Origin: Peptacetobacter hominis
Lineage (GTDB): Bacteria > Bacillota > Clostridia > Peptostreptococcales > Peptostreptococcaceae
DNA length: 59,139 nt
Direction of reading: 5' to 3'
Assembly (NCBI RefSeq): GCF_006861675.1
Contig: NZ_SGJB01000018.1
Span: forward strand, 1 to 59,139
Below are positions 39,605 to 49,066 of the stretch, one piece after another (position 1 is the stretch's first letter; each line of letters begins with the position of its first letter). Both the position numbers and the translations under genes were made by a program. The notes beneath the pieces were generated by a model that ran no database searches, had not been told where the DNA came from, and was given only the letters and a program-made list of their open reading frames with translations.

Positions 39605-39904
39605 TTAGGCCTCTGACTCTTCATCGTTATATCCGGAAGTTTCTGAACTTTCAACAGCCTTTTGATATGCCTCTATTATAGCGTCCTCTACAATTTTTCT
39701 CATCTCTGCATTTATAGGATGTGCTATATCTCTGAATACGCCTTCTTTAACCTTTCTGCTTGGCATGGCAATAAATAGACCGTTCTGCCCCTCTATAACC
39801 TTTATGTCGTGAACTACAAATAAATCGTCAAACGTTACTGAAACTATACATTTCATTTTTCCCTCATCAGCTATTTTTCGAACCTTTATGTCTGTTATTT
39901 TCAT
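39605..39904 (-). CDS. spoVG: SpoVG regulatory protein
   Basis: A 99-residue nucleic-acid-binding regulator, starting [18 protein letters not shown] and carrying [20 protein letters not shown], both highly typical. SpoVG affects septation, capsule and virulence traits in many non-sporulating Firmicutes, so it does not imply sporulation. ATG at 39904 follows GGGGGAT; a TTG two codons earlier is possible. The 217-base spacer upstream to purR shows no gene. Confidence 0.96.
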   Translation of the reverse strand: MKITDIKVRKIADEGKMKCIVSVTFDDLFVVHDIKVIEGQNGLFIAMPSRKVKEGVFRDIAHPINAEMRKIVEDAIIEAYQKAVESSETSGYNDEESEA

Positions 39905-40127
39905 TTGCAATATCCCCCTTTATACGTCAAAGCAGATTCTAGTGAGTATGCTTCCCGCCAAGATTAATGTAGAGTATCCTTAAGGCAAAACACATATCAT
40001 ATCCTGGTTATAATGATTGATTTATATAAGAATAACTCTTTAAACAATTATTTCTATATAATAAAGTGAATATCCTTTTTTTTACGAATATTTTGTAAAA
40101 ACATTTTCACAGACATATATCGATGTA

Positions 40128-40949
40128 TTATTCTTCTGTTCCCTCAAGAATATCCCTGTTCGGTTTTACGATTATCTCATCTCCCTCTACATCAAGTTGT
40201 ATCAGAGAAATATAATCCTCCACCATTTTCTTTTCAGGTTTCATCATTGATATAAATACACCAATACCCGCAACTTCGGCATTGAACTCTTTCATAAGGT
40301 CTATCATTCCTTTTATTGTTCCTCCGCCTCTCATAAAGTCGTCTATTATTATTACTTTGCTGTTTGGTTTTAATGCTCTTCTAGGAAGACTCATGCTTTC
40401 AAGCTTTCCATTGTTTCCACTCGCATATGTCATGCTAAGTGTAGGTCCTTCAGATACCTTTATATCCTTTCTTATTATTACAAGCGGAAGGTTCATAGCA
40501 TTTGCAGTCATAAGAGCCATCGGTATTCCCTTTGTCTCCATTGTAACAACATAATCCGCATCTGAATAATCTATATTTGATGCAAATATCTTTCCTATTC
40601 TTGAAGCTATACCTGGATCATATATAAGATCTATGAGATATAGAAAACTTCCTGAAAGAAGTCTCTCACTGTCATTTATTCTATTGCATAAATCTATAAG
40701 AAACTCCGCATTCTCTTCCTTTGATGTCTTGGGTATATATTTTACTCCCCCTGCTGCACCTGATATTGTTATTACTTTACCAAGATGAAGCTTTTCAAAT
40801 ACGTTTTTAACAACCAGAAGATCCTCACTTATGGTAGACTTTGCTGCATTAAACTGTTCTGTAAAATAGCTAAGCGTATATATTTTGTTCGGATTATCTG
40901 ATAGTATTTTTACGATCGCACCTATTCTTTCGGTCCTTTTAAATTTCAT
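40128..40949 (-). CDS. purR: Purine operon repressor PurR
   Basis: A 273-residue repressor of the Gram-positive PurR type, with a winged-helix N-terminus (FKRTERIGAIVKILSDNPNK, about residues 1-75) and a phosphoribosyltransferase-like domain with VIIIDDFMRGGGTIKGM, the PRPP-sensing motif. Binding of PRPP relieves repression of purine genes. Its place before spoVG and glmU matches Bacillus, although yabJ is missing. The gene is divergent from murC with a 211-base shared spacer. Confidence 0.96.
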   Translation of the reverse strand: MKFKRTERIGAIVKILSDNPNKIYTLSYFTEQFNAAKSTISEDLLVVKNVFEKLHLGKVITISGAAGGVKYIPKTSKEENAEFLIDLCNRINDSERLLSGSFLYLIDLIYDPGIASRIGKIFASNIDYSDADYVVTMETKGIPMALMTANAMNLPLVIIRKDIKVSEGPTLSMTYASGNNGKLESMSLPRRALKPNSKVIIIDDFMRGGGTIKGMIDLMKEFNAEVAGIGVFISMMKPEKKMVEDYISLIQLDVEGDEIIVKPNRDILEGTEE

Positions 40950-41012
40950 ATAATACAGCCTCCTGCCAGAATTTTATCTTTATCTAAAACTGATGCACCT
41001 CATCTTTAATTG

Positions 41013-41021
41013 TGATATAAT
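41013..41021 (+). promoter_or_regulatory. Extended -10 promoter, probably for murC
   Basis: TGTGATATAAT lies about 140 bases upstream of the murC start in the purR-murC spacer, without a good -35. TTGAAT and TATTTT with a 17-base spacer (about 41037-41065) is an alternative nearer the gene. Confidence 0.4.
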
Positions 41022-41160
41022 AATTAGATGAGTATCTTGAATTTTGTACATCGGAATTATATTTTTAATTCTATGTTTAAAAAATATCGTACATTAATTC
41101 ATTATATCATAAAAATCGTTCAGATTGTATAACTTTAATATAAGAAAGGGTTGTTTTATT

Positions 41161-42522
41161 GTGAATATACATTTTATAGGTATTGGTGGAATAAGTATGA
41201 GTGCACTTGCCGAAATCTGTCTTAATAAAGGATACAATGTATCAGGTTCTGATTCACAGGAATCTCCTATGACAGAGAAACTTCGTTCTCAGGGTGCAAA
41301 AATATATATAGGTCAGAAAAAAGAAAATATTACAGATGATATAAATATGGTTGTATATACTGCAGCCATACATCCGGATAATGAGGAACTTGTAGCTGCA
41401 AGAAAAGCCAACAAGCTGATTGTAAATCGTGCCGCTTTTCTTGGACAGATAATGAGAGAATATAAAAACTCAATAGCTGTTTCAGGTACTCATGGAAAGA
41501 CATCTACTACTTCTATGCTTTCTGCAATATTTGAATATGCAAATCTTGATCCTACAATACTTGTCGGTGGAAACCTTAGTATGATAGGAGGAAACGTAAA
41601 GATAGGTCATTCAGAAAACTTTATAACTGAAGCATGCGAATACGTAGACAGTTTCCTTAACTTTAACCCTAAGATATCTATTGTACTTAATATAGAAGAA
41701 GATCATCTTGATTATTTCTCAGGTATAGATGAAATAAAAGCTTCTTTCAATAAATTCGGTAAACTGCTTCCTTCAGATGGATACTTTATTATAAATGGCG
41801 ATGATGAAAATACAGAGGACATACTTTATGATGTAAAAGCCACTATAATAAAATACGGAAGAGATAGCCATAATGATGCAATTATAAAAGATATAGAATT
41901 CTCAGAAGAGGGATTCGGAATATTCACTCTTGAATATAATGGTGAGGATTTAGGTAAATTTGAACTTTCTGTGCGGGGACTTCATAACATATATAATGCA
42001 GCCGCTGCAATAATAACATCTCTTATATCAGGAATTCCTGCCGATACAATAAGAGAAAATATAAAAAAATACCGTGGTGTCGGAAGAAGATTCGAGCTTA
42101 AAGGAAAATATAATGGAGCCACTGTTGTAGATGATTATGCACACCATCCAACAGAACTGAAAGCCACTCTTTCAACTGCCAAGAGAATAAAGAAAAATAC
42201 ATTATGGTGTGTATTCCAGCCACATACATATTCAAGAACAAAATCTCTTTTAAATGAATTCTCAGATGCGTTCTTTGCTGCAGATAAAGTTATTGTAACA
42301 GACATATATGCTGCCAGAGAAACAAATCCTGGAGATATACATTCAAAAGATCTTGTCAAAAAACTTTATCAGAATAATATAGATGCTCAGTACATAAAAG
42401 AATTCGACGATATAGTAGAATATCTTGCTGAAAATGTAAAACCTGATGATCTTGTTATTACTGCCGGAGCTGGTCCTGTTTTCAAAATAGCAGAAGCTCT
42501 AGTTAAAAAATACAATAATTAA
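41161..42522 (+). CDS. murC: UDP-N-acetylmuramate-L-alanine ligase
   Basis: Adds L-Ala to UDP-MurNAc in peptidoglycan synthesis. From the GTG at 41161 (AAAGGG ten bases upstream) it has 453 residues. [20 protein letters not shown] is the Rossmann start, GTHGKTS (residues 109-115) is the ATP loop, and [14 protein letters not shown] is the family motif. A TTG 12 codons upstream is an alternative start. It is one of only three plus-strand genes in the window, divergent from purR. Confidence 0.96.
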   Translation: MNIHFIGIGGISMSALAEICLNKGYNVSGSDSQESPMTEKLRSQGAKIYIGQKKENITDDINMVVYTAAIHPDNEELVAARKANKLIVNRAAFLGQIMREYKNSIAVSGTHGKTSTTSMLSAIFEYANLDPTILVGGNLSMIGGNVKIGHSENFITEACEYVDSFLNFNPKISIVLNIEEDHLDYFSGIDEIKASFNKFGKLLPSDGYFIINGDDENTEDILYDVKATIIKYGRDSHNDAIIKDIEFSEEGFGIFTLEYNGEDLGKFELSVRGLHNIYNAAAAIITSLISGIPADTIRENIKKYRGVGRRFELKGKYNGATVVDDYAHHPTELKATLSTAKRIKKNTLWCVFQPHTYSRTKSLLNEFSDAFFAADKVIVTDIYAARETNPGDIHSKDLVKKLYQNNIDAQYIKEFDDIVEYLAENVKPDDLVITAGAGPVFKIAEALVKKYNN

Positions 42523-42532
42523 TCTAAAAAAT

Positions 42533-42573
42533 AAAAGCTATCATGATAATTAAATTTATCGTGATAGCTTTTT
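42533..42573. terminator. Bidirectional terminator between murC and a convergent gene
   Basis: A long stem (AAAAGCTATCATGATAA against TTATCGTGATAGCTTTT) with a short loop is flanked by T runs on both strands; it serves murC and the convergent 42576-43376 gene. Confidence 0.9.
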
Positions 42574-42575
42574 TA

Positions 42576-43376
42576 TTAACTGAAAATATCATCTGTCAAA
42601 TAATTATAGAAATCTTCATATATCTCATAATATGCCACACAGTCATTAGATGTTATTTTTATATAATCCGGACCCATAGTTTCAACTTTTGCTTCAAATC
42701 CTTCGCCTTCTATAACCATGACATAATTGACATCTGTTCTTTCTTTCGCTTTTTCAGGCTGTATCTTACCTACAAGCCTTTTGTATCTTATTTTTTCGGA
42801 TACTTCCTTGTATTTCCAGCCATGTATCGTTTTTACGTCTTCGCCTTTTGATATATATAATTTTTTCCAGTTTGCCTCGTTCATTACAAAGTCAAAAGAT
42901 GTATATATAGCACCATTTACAATACCTTTGAATTCCTCTTTTTTACTTACAGGTATTTTATAATATTCTTCTTTTTCTACATTGTATATTCTAAGAAACT
43001 CAAAATCTGTAGAAAATTTTATTCCTGAAGATGTATGACCGCTTACCACTGGTTTATATGATTCAGCACCTCTTATTTTGACCATTTCATCAAAATAATA
43101 TTCCATTTCTTCCCATCTTTCTTTTTCCAGCTTTATATCATCTCCACCTTCAGTTGATAGATATATATCAGAGCTGGATTCAAGTTTTGATAGAAGACTA
43201 TACTCTTCATTTTGTGAATTATTTTCCTCAACCTGAATAGTATTATCTGTTTCATCTTCATCATTTTTATTCATTCTTCCACCGATTATAAAAAATCCTA
43301 TCAGATACAATACTATAAATACTGTAAGACCGACGACAACATAGAACTTTGTATTAAAACTCGATTTTCCTGACAT
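42576..43376 (-). CDS. Unrecognised membrane-anchored protein
   Basis: I do not recognise this 266-residue protein. It has one N-terminal membrane helix (VVVGLTVFIVLYLIGFFII, about residues 13-31), an acidic low-complexity linker (about 37-65, NKNDEDETDNTIQVEE-like) and a soluble domain of about 200 residues rich in Lys, Glu and aromatics with a repeated EGEGFEAKVETMGPDYIKI-type beta pattern. It has no lipobox or catalytic motif. The domain is probably extracytoplasmic. GGGGGATTTTT precedes the ATG, and the gene lies downstream of ksgA with a 30-base gap. Confidence 0.75.
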   Translation of the reverse strand: MSGKSSFNTKFYVVVGLTVFIVLYLIGFFIIGGRMNKNDEDETDNTIQVEENNSQNEEYSLLSKLESSSDIYLSTEGGDDIKLEKERWEEMEYYFDEMVKIRGAESYKPVVSGHTSSGIKFSTDFEFLRIYNVEKEEYYKIPVSKKEEFKGIVNGAIYTSFDFVMNEANWKKLYISKGEDVKTIHGWKYKEVSEKIRYKRLVGKIQPEKAKERTDVNYVMVIEGEGFEAKVETMGPDYIKITSNDCVAYYEIYEDFYNYLTDDIFS

Positions 43377-43406
43377 AAAAATCCCCCTTTTTTGTATTAA
43401 GGAAGC

Positions 43407-44276
43407 TTATTTTGCATTCAGTCTTTCATTTATTATATTTGAAAGATGAGCAAATTCTTCTATACTCAGAGTTTCTCCTCTTCTCTTTTCATCTATCCCT
43501 GCATCAGAAAGCACTTCTTTTACAGAAGCTTTATCAAGCATACCCATACTAGATAGTGAATTTAAAAGAGTCTTTCTTCTCTGACCAAATGCAGCCTTTA
43601 CAGTTTTGAAGAATATATCCTCATTTTCTGCATTGTATTTTTTCTCTTCTCTTATGTGAAGTCCTATTACTGTAGAGTCTACATTCGGCTGAGGTATAAA
43701 CATATGTCTCGGAGCCTTTGCAACTATTTCAGTGTCGCAGTAATACTGAACTGCAACAGAAAGTGCACCGTAATCCTTTGTAGAAGGTACGGCATTCATT
43801 CTGTCTGCAACCTCTTTCTGAACCATTACAACTATATCCGTTACCGGTATATCCTCTTCAAGAAATTTCATAACTATAGGAGTTGTTATATAGTATGGAA
43901 GGTTTGCTATAAGTTTTACAGGTCCTCCCGAAAGTTTCTCCTCTACAAGTTTTTCTATATCTACTTTTAGTATATCCTCGTTTACAACCTCCACATTATC
44001 AAAGTCGCTTAATGTTTCCTCAAGTATAGGTATAAGGTTTTTATCTATTTCTATCGCAGTCACCTTTTCAGCCTTTTTTGCCATTTCTCTAGTAAGTGTT
44101 CCTATTCCCGGACCTACTTCTATTATTTTATCTCCTTCAGATACTCTCGCGCCCTCAAGTATTCTATCTATTACGTTGTCATCTATTAAAAAGTTCTGTC
44201 CAAGCGATTTTGAAAATCTGAATCCGTGTTTCTGTACTATATCTTTCGTAGCCTTGTGTGAAGACAGTCTGTCCAT
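43407..44276 (-). CDS. rsmA: 16S rRNA dimethyladenosine transferase
   Basis: Dimethylates A1518 and A1519 of 16S rRNA (KsgA). The 289-residue protein has KSLGQNFLIDDNVIDRIL, the SAM motif EVGPGIGTLTREM and the catalytic NLPYYITTPIVMK. It follows rnmV by 13 bases, the Bacillus order. Confidence 0.97.
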   Translation of the reverse strand: MDRLSSHKATKDIVQKHGFRFSKSLGQNFLIDDNVIDRILEGARVSEGDKIIEVGPGIGTLTREMAKKAEKVTAIEIDKNLIPILEETLSDFDNVEVVNEDILKVDIEKLVEEKLSGGPVKLIANLPYYITTPIVMKFLEEDIPVTDIVVMVQKEVADRMNAVPSTKDYGALSVAVQYYCDTEIVAKAPRHMFIPQPNVDSTVIGLHIREEKKYNAENEDIFFKTVKAAFGQRRKTLLNSLSSMGMLDKASVKEVLSDAGIDEKRRGETLSIEEFAHLSNIINERLNAK

Positions 44277-44289
44277 AAATTTCCTCCTT

Positions 44290-44826
44290 TTATTTATCTA
44301 TTTCATTTAGTGCATTTTCAAATTCTTCTCTTGTTACACCGTAGTTGTTTAATCTATTTAAAAACTGTTTCGCATTTCCGTATCCTATACCCATTATCTG
44401 TCCAAGTCTATCTCTTCTATCTGAAGCATTTCCACTTCCTATAAGTCCGTTTCTGACAAGGTCAGCCTGTGAAAACTCATTTCTCTTTTCCGTACTTTCA
44501 GTTCTCACTTTGTCAAGTGCTGCTCTTATACTTTCTGGAGATGCATTTTCTATTCCTATATCTCCATCTTTTTTAGCCTCTTCCCTAGGAAGAAATGCGT
44601 GTTTACATCCCGGTACCTCTGCAGTTATTGTCTTTCTTATTTTTTCTCCCGCAAAATCAGGATCTGTAAATATTATAACCCCTCTTCTTTTCTGGGCTTC
44701 TTTTATTCTCTCCATTACTCCTTTGGGAAATCCGAATCCGCCTGTTGTTATAAGTTCGGCATCTACAGCTCTTTTTACAGCTGTGACATCGTCTCTTCCC
44801 TCTACTACTATTATCTCTTTTATCAT
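44290..44826 (-). CDS. rnmV: Ribonuclease M5
   Basis: Matures 5S rRNA in low-GC Gram-positives. The 178-residue Toprim protein has EIIVVEGRDDVTAVKRAV, TGGFGFPKGVMERI and IIFTDPDFAGEKIRK (Toprim acidic residues). ATG at 44826 follows AGAGGAAAATTG; a start six codons upstream covers that site. Its substrate, a 5S gene, is in the same window. Confidence 0.95.
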   Translation of the reverse strand: MIKEIIVVEGRDDVTAVKRAVDAELITTGGFGFPKGVMERIKEAQKRRGVIIFTDPDFAGEKIRKTITAEVPGCKHAFLPREEAKKDGDIGIENASPESIRAALDKVRTESTEKRNEFSQADLVRNGLIGSGNASDRRDRLGQIMGIGYGNAKQFLNRLNNYGVTREEFENALNEIDK

Positions 44827-44982
44827 CAATTTTCCTCTTTCCATTTTTATATACTCATACTATTTTAAGTGTTTTTTGTGGATATTTCAAGGTATACAAA
44901 GAATAATTAAGATTCATCTGATGTTTATCTTAAGAAGATTTCTATACTATTTTTATATACTGTATTGAGAGGAGATGATTTT

Positions 44983-45312
44983 GTGAATAGAAACAGAATT
45001 TTTATTTTGTCGATTTTTGTGTTTTGGGCAGTATGTTTTATAAAATTTTATACGGGATTTTTTAATGTATTTATATTTGCAGCTTCTGTCGTGTTTTACT
45101 TTTTCCGGCTTGCAAAAGCTGACTACAGACCTCCCATGAAATTTTCAAACAAATTCATATTGTTACTTATAACTACAATAGCTATACTTATAATATTTAA
45201 TATTTTTGAACCTCCATTTTTTGACGGAAAATTTAACTCTCTACTATTATCTCTATGCATATATTCATTCGTAGATGTTTTCTCATATCTAAAAAAATAC
45301 GAACAGGAATAA
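44983..45312 (+). CDS. Unrecognised small membrane protein
   Basis: The 109-residue ORF starts with GTG after AGAGGAGATGA. It has three hydrophobic stretches (FILSIFVFWAVCFIKF, FFNVFIFAASVVFYFF and FILLLITTIAILIIFNIF) and a final VDVFSYLKKYEQE. No family is recognised. It lies alone on the plus strand between rnmV and a convergent oxidoreductase gene, with its own terminator. Confidence 0.65.
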   Translation: MNRNRIFILSIFVFWAVCFIKFYTGFFNVFIFAASVVFYFFRLAKADYRPPMKFSNKFILLLITTIAILIIFNIFEPPFFDGKFNSLLLSLCIYSFVDVFSYLKKYEQE

Positions 45313-45319
45313 TATAAAA

Positions 45320-45350
45320 AGGCTGATTCAGATTCTTTCTGTCTCAGCCT
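45320..45350. terminator. Terminator between convergent genes
   Basis: AGGCTGA and TCAGCCT form a 7-bp stem followed by CTTTTTTT on the plus strand; the minus strand also has a T run. Confidence 0.8.
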
Positions 45351-45369
45351 CTTTTTTTAATTATTTATA

Positions 45370-46389
45370 TTATTTTTCATCTGCAGGGAATACAAGACCT
45401 ATCTGTCTTCTTATTTCGTCCATTATTTCCATAACAGCTATAGTATTCGCATGTGTGTTAAGAGATGATTCTTTCTTTCCTTCAAGCACAAGACCTACAA
45501 ATTCCCTGGCAACACAGTATAGACTTTCTATCTCATATCTATCTGTTTCTCCTATATTTATAGGTATTTCAAGAGACTCACTATCTCCGTTTCTATATGC
45601 TATTTTTACACCGCTCATTCTACTTATTCCATCTATTATTATGCTTCCATCTTCTCCCTGTATCTCTGATGGTACATCTGATTTAGTTATTTTTGAATAT
45701 CTTATATCGGCAAGTATTCCACTGTCATAGCTCATTATAGCTACTCCCTGTCCATCTACCCCTGTATGAAGTTTTGTAGCATCAGCATGTATTCTGTCTG
45801 GTTTTCCAAATAAAGCTACAAGAGGATGTATGCAGTAGACTCCTATATCCATAAGAGCTCCGTTTGAAAGCTCTGGTTTGAATGCATTTTCTATTATCCC
45901 TTTTTTGAAGTTATCGTATCTTGATGAATACTGACAGAAGTTTGCAGAGTATCTTCTTATAGTACCTATTTTATCAAGATTCTCTTTTATATTTCTGAAG
46001 TTTGGAGTACATGTAAGTCTCATCTCCTCCATAAGAAGAACGTCGTTTTTCTTTGCACACTCTATCATCTCTCTGGCTTCTTTTGCATTTGATGCAAATG
46101 CCTTTTCACATAGTACAGCCTTTTTGTTGTTCATACATGTTATAGCCTGTTCTTTGTGCATGAAGTTTGGAGATGCAATATAAACGGCATCTATATCAGC
46201 ATCCGATGACATCTCTTCAAGGTTGTCGAAGAATTTCTTTGCTCCATGCTTTTTGGCAAACTGTTCTGCCTTTTCTATACTTCTAGAATAAACAGATACA
46301 AGTTCAAACTCCTCTACATTTTTTGCAGCCTGTAAAAACCACTCGGTTATTCCACTTGTTCCAACTACACCAAATCTGACTTTTTTCAT
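45370..46389 (-). CDS. Gfo/Idh/MocA-family oxidoreductase
   Basis: NAD(P)-dependent sugar or cyclitol dehydrogenase of 339 residues. The N-terminal Rossmann motif is FGVVGTSGITEWF, followed by DAVYIASPNFMHKEQAI and CEKAFASNAKEA (the EKP-like motif, here EKA). The C-terminal domain carries GALMDIGVYCIHPLVALFG. The substrate is unknown. ATG at 46389 follows GGGGAGAG; the longer frame upstream overlaps the promoter. Confidence 0.88.
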   Translation of the reverse strand: MKKVRFGVVGTSGITEWFLQAAKNVEEFELVSVYSRSIEKAEQFAKKHGAKKFFDNLEEMSSDADIDAVYIASPNFMHKEQAITCMNNKKAVLCEKAFASNAKEAREMIECAKKNDVLLMEEMRLTCTPNFRNIKENLDKIGTIRRYSANFCQYSSRYDNFKKGIIENAFKPELSNGALMDIGVYCIHPLVALFGKPDRIHADATKLHTGVDGQGVAIMSYDSGILADIRYSKITKSDVPSEIQGEDGSIIIDGISRMSGVKIAYRNGDSESLEIPINIGETDRYEIESLYCVAREFVGLVLEGKKESSLNTHANTIAVMEIMDEIRRQIGLVFPADEK

Positions 46390-46419
46390 AAAATCTCTCC
46401 CCTCTGTGTATATACTTAT

Positions 46420-46449
46420 ATTATATGACAAAGGGAAGAACCGTGTCAC
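46420..46449 (-). promoter_or_regulatory. Promoter of the oxidoreductase gene
   Basis: GTGACA (46444-46449) and TATAAT (46420-46425) are 18 bases apart. The -35 lies in the loop of a hairpin (AGGGAAGAA at 46432-46440 with 46464-46472) that may terminate the preceding gene. Confidence 0.65.
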
Positions 46450-46478
46450 TTATAACATCGTAATTCTTCCCTCTTTTA

Positions 46479-47174
46479 TTATCTTCTATTTATTTTTTCA
46501 AGATATTCAACAACTTTGTCCAATGACTCAAGTTCTGCATCGGCCATATGCTTCATATCGTCATCCGGTATTTTAAGGTCTGGAATATTTATGCACTTGA
46601 ATCCACCTCTATATGCAGCGGTAACTCCCGCTTTTGAGTCTTCAAGTACAACACATTCCTCAGGTTTAAGTCCTATTCCTTCAGCTGCCTTTAAAAATAT
46701 TTCCGGATCCGGTTTGCTGTTTTTTATGTCGCTTCCACATACGACAAAATCGAAATCCTCATCCAGTTTAAGAAACTTCATTCTCAATGCTACCTTATCT
46801 TTTACAGTAGCAGTGGCTATAGCTGTTTTATATCCATTATCGTCGAGATATTTTTTAAGTTCATAATATCCCTTTTTAACATCTGGAGCCTGTTTTTCCA
46901 TATACTCAAGCATCGCTTCGTTTTTTTCTTCATATACTTTTTCTATGTCTACTCTATCCCCATATCTCTGATTCATACCGTCTATTATAGCCTTTTTGCT
47001 TGTTCCCATAAGAGATATTACGATATTTTTATCAAGTTCTATTCCATATTTTTTAAGAGTTTCTATCCAGAATCCCAAAGAAAGACTTTCAGTATCAAGA
47101 ATAGTACCGTCCATATCGAATATTACTCCTTTTATTACAGGAAGATTACACTTTGTTTCGGGCATATTACTCAC
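46479..47174 (-). CDS. HAD-family sugar phosphatase / beta-phosphoglucomutase-like
   Basis: 231 residues. The HAD motif I is VIFDMDGTILDTESL, motif II includes TATVKDKVAL, and motifs III/IV are KPDPEIFLKAAE and VVLEDSKAGVTAAYRGGF. The extended N-terminus and cap domain match the beta-PGM/YcjU group, which act on sugar phosphates. It follows manA by 3 bases, so a sugar-phosphate role is likely, but the substrate is unknown. Confidence 0.88.
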   Translation of the reverse strand: MSNMPETKCNLPVIKGVIFDMDGTILDTESLSLGFWIETLKKYGIELDKNIVISLMGTSKKAIIDGMNQRYGDRVDIEKVYEEKNEAMLEYMEKQAPDVKKGYYELKKYLDDNGYKTAIATATVKDKVALRMKFLKLDEDFDFVVCGSDIKNSKPDPEIFLKAAEGIGLKPEECVVLEDSKAGVTAAYRGGFKCINIPDLKIPDDDMKHMADAELESLDKVVEYLEKINRR

Positions 47175-47177
47175 CTC

Positions 47178-48143
47178 TTATACTCTTGAAAGTATAAATT
47201 CACATTTTCCTTTTATTTCAAATTTTCCATCCTGTGCAGGTACAAATATACTGTTTCCTTTTATGAATTCAAGTACAGTATCTCCCATAGAAAGAGTTCC
47301 CTCACCTTCAGTTATTATTACTGAGTTGAATGATTTTGTATCAGATAAAACTTCACAGCTATCCTCTACATCATATCTGTAAGTTGTAAAGTACTGGCAC
47401 TCACTTAAAAGAGTTTTTGTATATCCGTCAAATTTTTCAGGTGCACCCATAGGCTCTGCACTTTTTGCATTTGGTTTAAGGTTTGTTACATCTATTGCTT
47501 TTTCAACATGAAGTTCTCTAGGTTTTCCATCTGCTCCAAGTCTTCCAAAATCGTAAACTCTGTATGTAGTGTTTGAGTTCTGCTGTATTTCACATATTAC
47601 AAGTCCTGCACCTATTGCATGTATAGTTCCTGACTCTATGAAGAATACATCTCCTTTTTTAACTTCCACTTTGTTTAAAACTTCAAGTATTGTATCGTTT
47701 TCTATTCTTTCAGCAAATTCTTCTTTGCTTATTTCTTTATTTACTCCATAGTAAAGATATGATCCCTCTTCAGCTTCAAGAACATACCACATTTCTGTTT
47801 TACCATATTCTTTTTCAACTCTTAAAGCATACTCGTCATCAGGATGAACCTGTATTGATAGAGATCCCTTTGCATCTATGAATTTTATAAGTATTGGGAA
47901 AAACTCGAATCTATCACAGTTTGTTCCAAGTCCTTCTGCTCCAAGTTTTTCTATATATTCACCGAATTTAAGGCCTTTGTATTCTCCAGAGTCGACTATA
48001 CTCTGTCCATTTTTGTGGTTTGAAAGTTCCCAGCTTTCAGCTACTATATCAAGGTCGCTTACCTTGTTGTATTCCTCTTTAAGTTTTGTTCCACCCCATA
48101 AATAATCCTGATATGCAGGTTTTAATTTTACTGGTTTTAGCAT
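47178..48143 (-). CDS. manA: Mannose-6-phosphate isomerase, type I
   Basis: Interconverts mannose 6-phosphate and fructose 6-phosphate, using zinc. The 321-residue cupin protein has DYLWGGTKLKEEYNKVSDLD, the metal-site SIQVHPDDEYALRVEKEYGK and ESGTIHAIGAGLVICEIQQN. GGAGATGTAAGGA precedes the ATG. It is the first gene of a pair with the HAD phosphatase. Confidence 0.94.
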   Translation of the reverse strand: MLKPVKLKPAYQDYLWGGTKLKEEYNKVSDLDIVAESWELSNHKNGQSIVDSGEYKGLKFGEYIEKLGAEGLGTNCDRFEFFPILIKFIDAKGSLSIQVHPDDEYALRVEKEYGKTEMWYVLEAEEGSYLYYGVNKEISKEEFAERIENDTILEVLNKVEVKKGDVFFIESGTIHAIGAGLVICEIQQNSNTTYRVYDFGRLGADGKPRELHVEKAIDVTNLKPNAKSAEPMGAPEKFDGYTKTLLSECQYFTTYRYDVEDSCEVLSDTKSFNSVIITEGEGTLSMGDTVLEFIKGNSIFVPAQDGKFEIKGKCEFILSRV

Positions 48144-48238
48144 TCCTTACATCTCCTTCATTCATTATATTTATATATCTATATGATAAATTATATATTA
48201 GTATAATTTTTTTTAAAAGACAAATCTTTTTACAAAAG

Positions 48239-48268
48239 AAGCTGCCAGAGAACAGTCTCTGACAGCTT
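48239..48268 (-). terminator. Terminator after tatD
   Basis: AAGCTGCCAGAGA and TCTCTGACAGCTT form a 13-bp stem (one mismatch) with a 4-base loop; the minus strand then reads CTTTTGT. Confidence 0.8.
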
Positions 48269-48279
48269 TATTCTATCTG

Positions 48280-49050
48280 TTATTTTATGCCGAAAAATTT
48301 CTTTGCATTTTCAGAAGTAACTCTGCATACTTCCTCATAGCTTATTCCCTTTTCCTGAGCTATTTTCTCAGCGACATATCTTACAAGTGACGGATCATTT
48401 CTCTTTCCTCTGTGAGGAACAGGTGCCATATACGGCGAATCGGTCTCTATCATAAGATATTCAAGAGGTATAAGTCTTGCAACCTCTCTCGTTTTTCTAT
48501 TGTTTTTAAATGTTATAGTTCCCGGAATAGATATATAGCATCCCATTTTTACATATTCTCTGGCAAGTTCTATCTCTCCACTATAGCAGTGAAGTAGACA
48601 TCCAGTATGTTCTGCTTTTGTACTTTTTATTATATCCATAGTATCCCCGTGGGCATCTCTGTCGTGAACTATAAATGGAAGATTCAGTTCGTTTGCCAGT
48701 TCTATCTGTCTTTTGAACCATTTCTTCTGAAGGTCTCTTGGTGAGAAATCATAGTAATAGTCTAGACCTATTTCTCCTATTGCAACGATTTTGTCGTTGT
48801 TTTTTACCATTTCTCTGAGTTCTTCTATATCTTCTTCTGTCATGTTTTCAACATCGTGAGGATGAACTCCTACTGCCGGATATATGAAGTCGTATTTTTC
48901 TCCAAGTTCTACAGCTGTTCTTGAACTTTCCATATCAGCTCCAGGATTTACGACATATTCTATACCACTCTCTTTTAATGAGGCAATCAGTTCTTCTCTA
49001 TCCTCATCGAATTTTTCGTCATTTAAATGTGCATGTGAATCAAAAAGCAT
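48280..49050 (-). CDS. tatD: TatD-family metal-dependent DNase
   Basis: 256-residue TIM-barrel hydrolase. LFDSHAHLNDEKFDEDREE gives the HxH site, GEIGLDYYYDFSPRDLQKKW the Glu ligand, PFIVHDRDAHGDT the next His, and IETDSPYMAPVPHRGKRNDP the C-terminal Asp. TatD enzymes act on DNA ends or D-aminoacyl-tRNA. It follows metG by 16 bases and is presumably under the same T-box control. This pair corresponds to Bacillus metS-yabD. Confidence 0.96.
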   Translation of the reverse strand: MLFDSHAHLNDEKFDEDREELIASLKESGIEYVVNPGADMESSRTAVELGEKYDFIYPAVGVHPHDVENMTEEDIEELREMVKNNDKIVAIGEIGLDYYYDFSPRDLQKKWFKRQIELANELNLPFIVHDRDAHGDTMDIIKSTKAEHTGCLLHCYSGEIELAREYVKMGCYISIPGTITFKNNRKTREVARLIPLEYLMIETDSPYMAPVPHRGKRNDPSLVRYVAEKIAQEKGISYEEVCRVTSENAKKFFGIK

Positions 49051-49066
49051 CTAAATACCTCCGATA

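Noticed and set aside
39605..39904. spoVG taken as evidence of sporulation
   Set aside because: SpoVG is common in non-sporulating Firmicutes, and the other sporulation genes expected in this region are absent.
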